NCBI GenBank assembly: GCA_002440145.1
Contig: DJRS01000076.1
Span: 1 to 6,991, forward strand
Reading direction: 5' to 3'
Source: Verrucomicrobia bacterium UBA6354
Lineage (GTDB): Bacteria > Verrucomicrobiota > Kiritimatiellia > RFP12 > UBA1067
DNA: 6,991 nucleotides
The notes under the pieces are model-generated. The model had not been told where the DNA came from and searched no databases. It worked only from the letters and a program-made list of their open reading frames with translations. This document shows positions 6,611 through 6,991 of this stretch, one piece after another. How positions within the stretch are numbered: position 1 is the stretch's first letter; every line of letters begins with the position of its first letter. A program made the translations under genes and the position numbers.

Positions 6611-6991
6611 GCGCCCAACTCCTTCAGCGCGCCCGTCAGCGCCTGCGCGTAGGCGGACGAAAACGCCGCCGTGAAATTCCCGTCCGCCGGGACGGACGCC
6701 GACCCGCGCACCGCCTGCACGAACCGCCGGTCCGCGAGGAGCGTCGCCTCGAGCGCGACCTGCGCGCGCACCGTCCCCGCCTGCGTGCAATCGAGCGCCA
6801 GAATGTCCACTTCGATCTCCAGTGTAGCGTCCGCCCGCGCGGACGAACCCTCTAGCAGGACCTCGCGCGCCAGCCCGCTCGCCCGCACAATCTCCCGCGT
6901 CGGCAGACGCAACAGCGCCCCCGGCGTGGCCGCGAAAACGTTCCGCCCGTCCAGCGCGAGCGTCCCGTCCGCCCGCCGCACCGCGAGCCGC
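6586..6991 (-). CDS. ABC-type transport auxiliary lipoprotein-like protein, C-terminal part (5' end outside window)
   Basis: An open frame enters from the right edge and ends at TAG 6586-6588, giving about 134 residues of a C-terminus. A GTG at 6981 could be read as a start, but the frame continues past it to the window edge (RLAV before RRADG), so the gene is almost certainly truncated by the window. The order of elements matches the PqiC / ABC-type transport auxiliary lipoprotein family (PF03886-like): a strand-turn-strand (RLAVRRADGTLALDG) followed by a helix ending RASGL, then alternating beta strands (ATLEIEVDILALDC, VRAQVALEATLLADRRFVQAV) and a final helix (FTAAFSSAYAQALTGALKELGACA). 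These proteins are outer-membrane lipoproteins that partner MCE systems. The signal peptide and lipobox cysteine that would prove this are not in the window. Being first in an MCE operon supports the call. Confidence 0.65.
   Translation of the reverse strand, partial: RLAVRRADGTLALDGRNVFAATPGALLRLPTREIVRASGLAREVLLEGSSARADATLEIEVDILALDCTQAGTVRAQVALEATLLADRRFVQAVRGSASVPADGNFTAAFSSAYAQALTGALKELGACAIPSRE
6619..6624 (-). promoter_or_regulatory. Ribosome binding site that sets the permease start
   Basis: AAGGAG on the minus strand stands 8 bases before the ATG at 6610. It lies inside the 3' end of the auxiliary protein gene and selects this start over the far longer open frame reaching back to 6790. 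Confidence 0.65.

Noticed and set aside
5219..6652. A 477-residue plus-strand open frame opposite the mla genes
   Set aside because: Its translation is Arg/His/Pro-rich low-complexity sequence with no domain, antisense to genes with intact catalytic motifs.
6610..6790. Longer permease form starting at 6790
   Set aside because: The extra 60 residues are Arg/Gly-rich shadow sequence of the auxiliary gene, while the ATG at 6610 has a good ribosome site and gives the usual MlaE length.
6586..6981. Treating the GTG at 6981 as the true start of a complete 131-residue protein
   Set aside because: The frame stays open to the window edge, and the upstream residues continue the expected family strand, so the gene is more likely cut by the window.

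Overview
This is a GC-rich, gene-dense bacterial window with six protein-coding genes or gene ends, plus one possible gene tail at the left edge, on two converging transcription units. The organism is a Gram-negative (diderm) bacterium, because the right half encodes an MCE/Mla-type lipid transporter. The secreted oxidoreductase with an N-terminal beta-sandwich-like domain belongs to a family that I associate with Bacteroidota and the PVC group. With the high GC this points to a PVC-group bacterium (Kiritimatiellota, Lentisphaerota or Verrucomicrobiota). That placement is inference from gene content, since no marker gene is present.

Left half, plus strand (about 88-4276). A well-formed sigma70-type promoter (88-116) precedes three closely packed genes: a family 8 glycosyltransferase (129-1115), an exported FAD-dependent oxidoreductase with an extra N-terminal beta-rich domain (1122-2975), and a MOP-superfamily polysaccharide flippase-like membrane protein (2987-4276). 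Gaps of 6 and 11 bases suggest one operon. The glycosyltransferase and flippase fit assembly and export of a cell-surface glycan. The role of the oxidoreductase between them is not known. Bases 1-65 may hold the last residues of a preceding plus-strand gene.

Right half, minus strand (6991 down to 4285). Four genes overlap or nearly touch, in transcription order: an ABC-type transport auxiliary lipoprotein-like protein (C-terminal part only, 5' end outside the window), the MlaE-type permease, the MlaF-type ATPase and the MlaD-type MCE substrate-binding protein. Together they would form an inner-membrane ABC transporter that moves lipids between inner and outer membranes, with the auxiliary protein a candidate outer-membrane-side partner. 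No MlaB (STAS) or MlaC gene lies in the window.

The two operons converge with only 8 bases between stop codons. I saw no tRNA, rRNA, CRISPR array, insertion sequence or phage gene. Every stretch longer than about 130 bases is coding. The window is mostly recognisable envelope biology; the most open question is the function of the glycosyltransferase-oxidoreductase-flippase trio.
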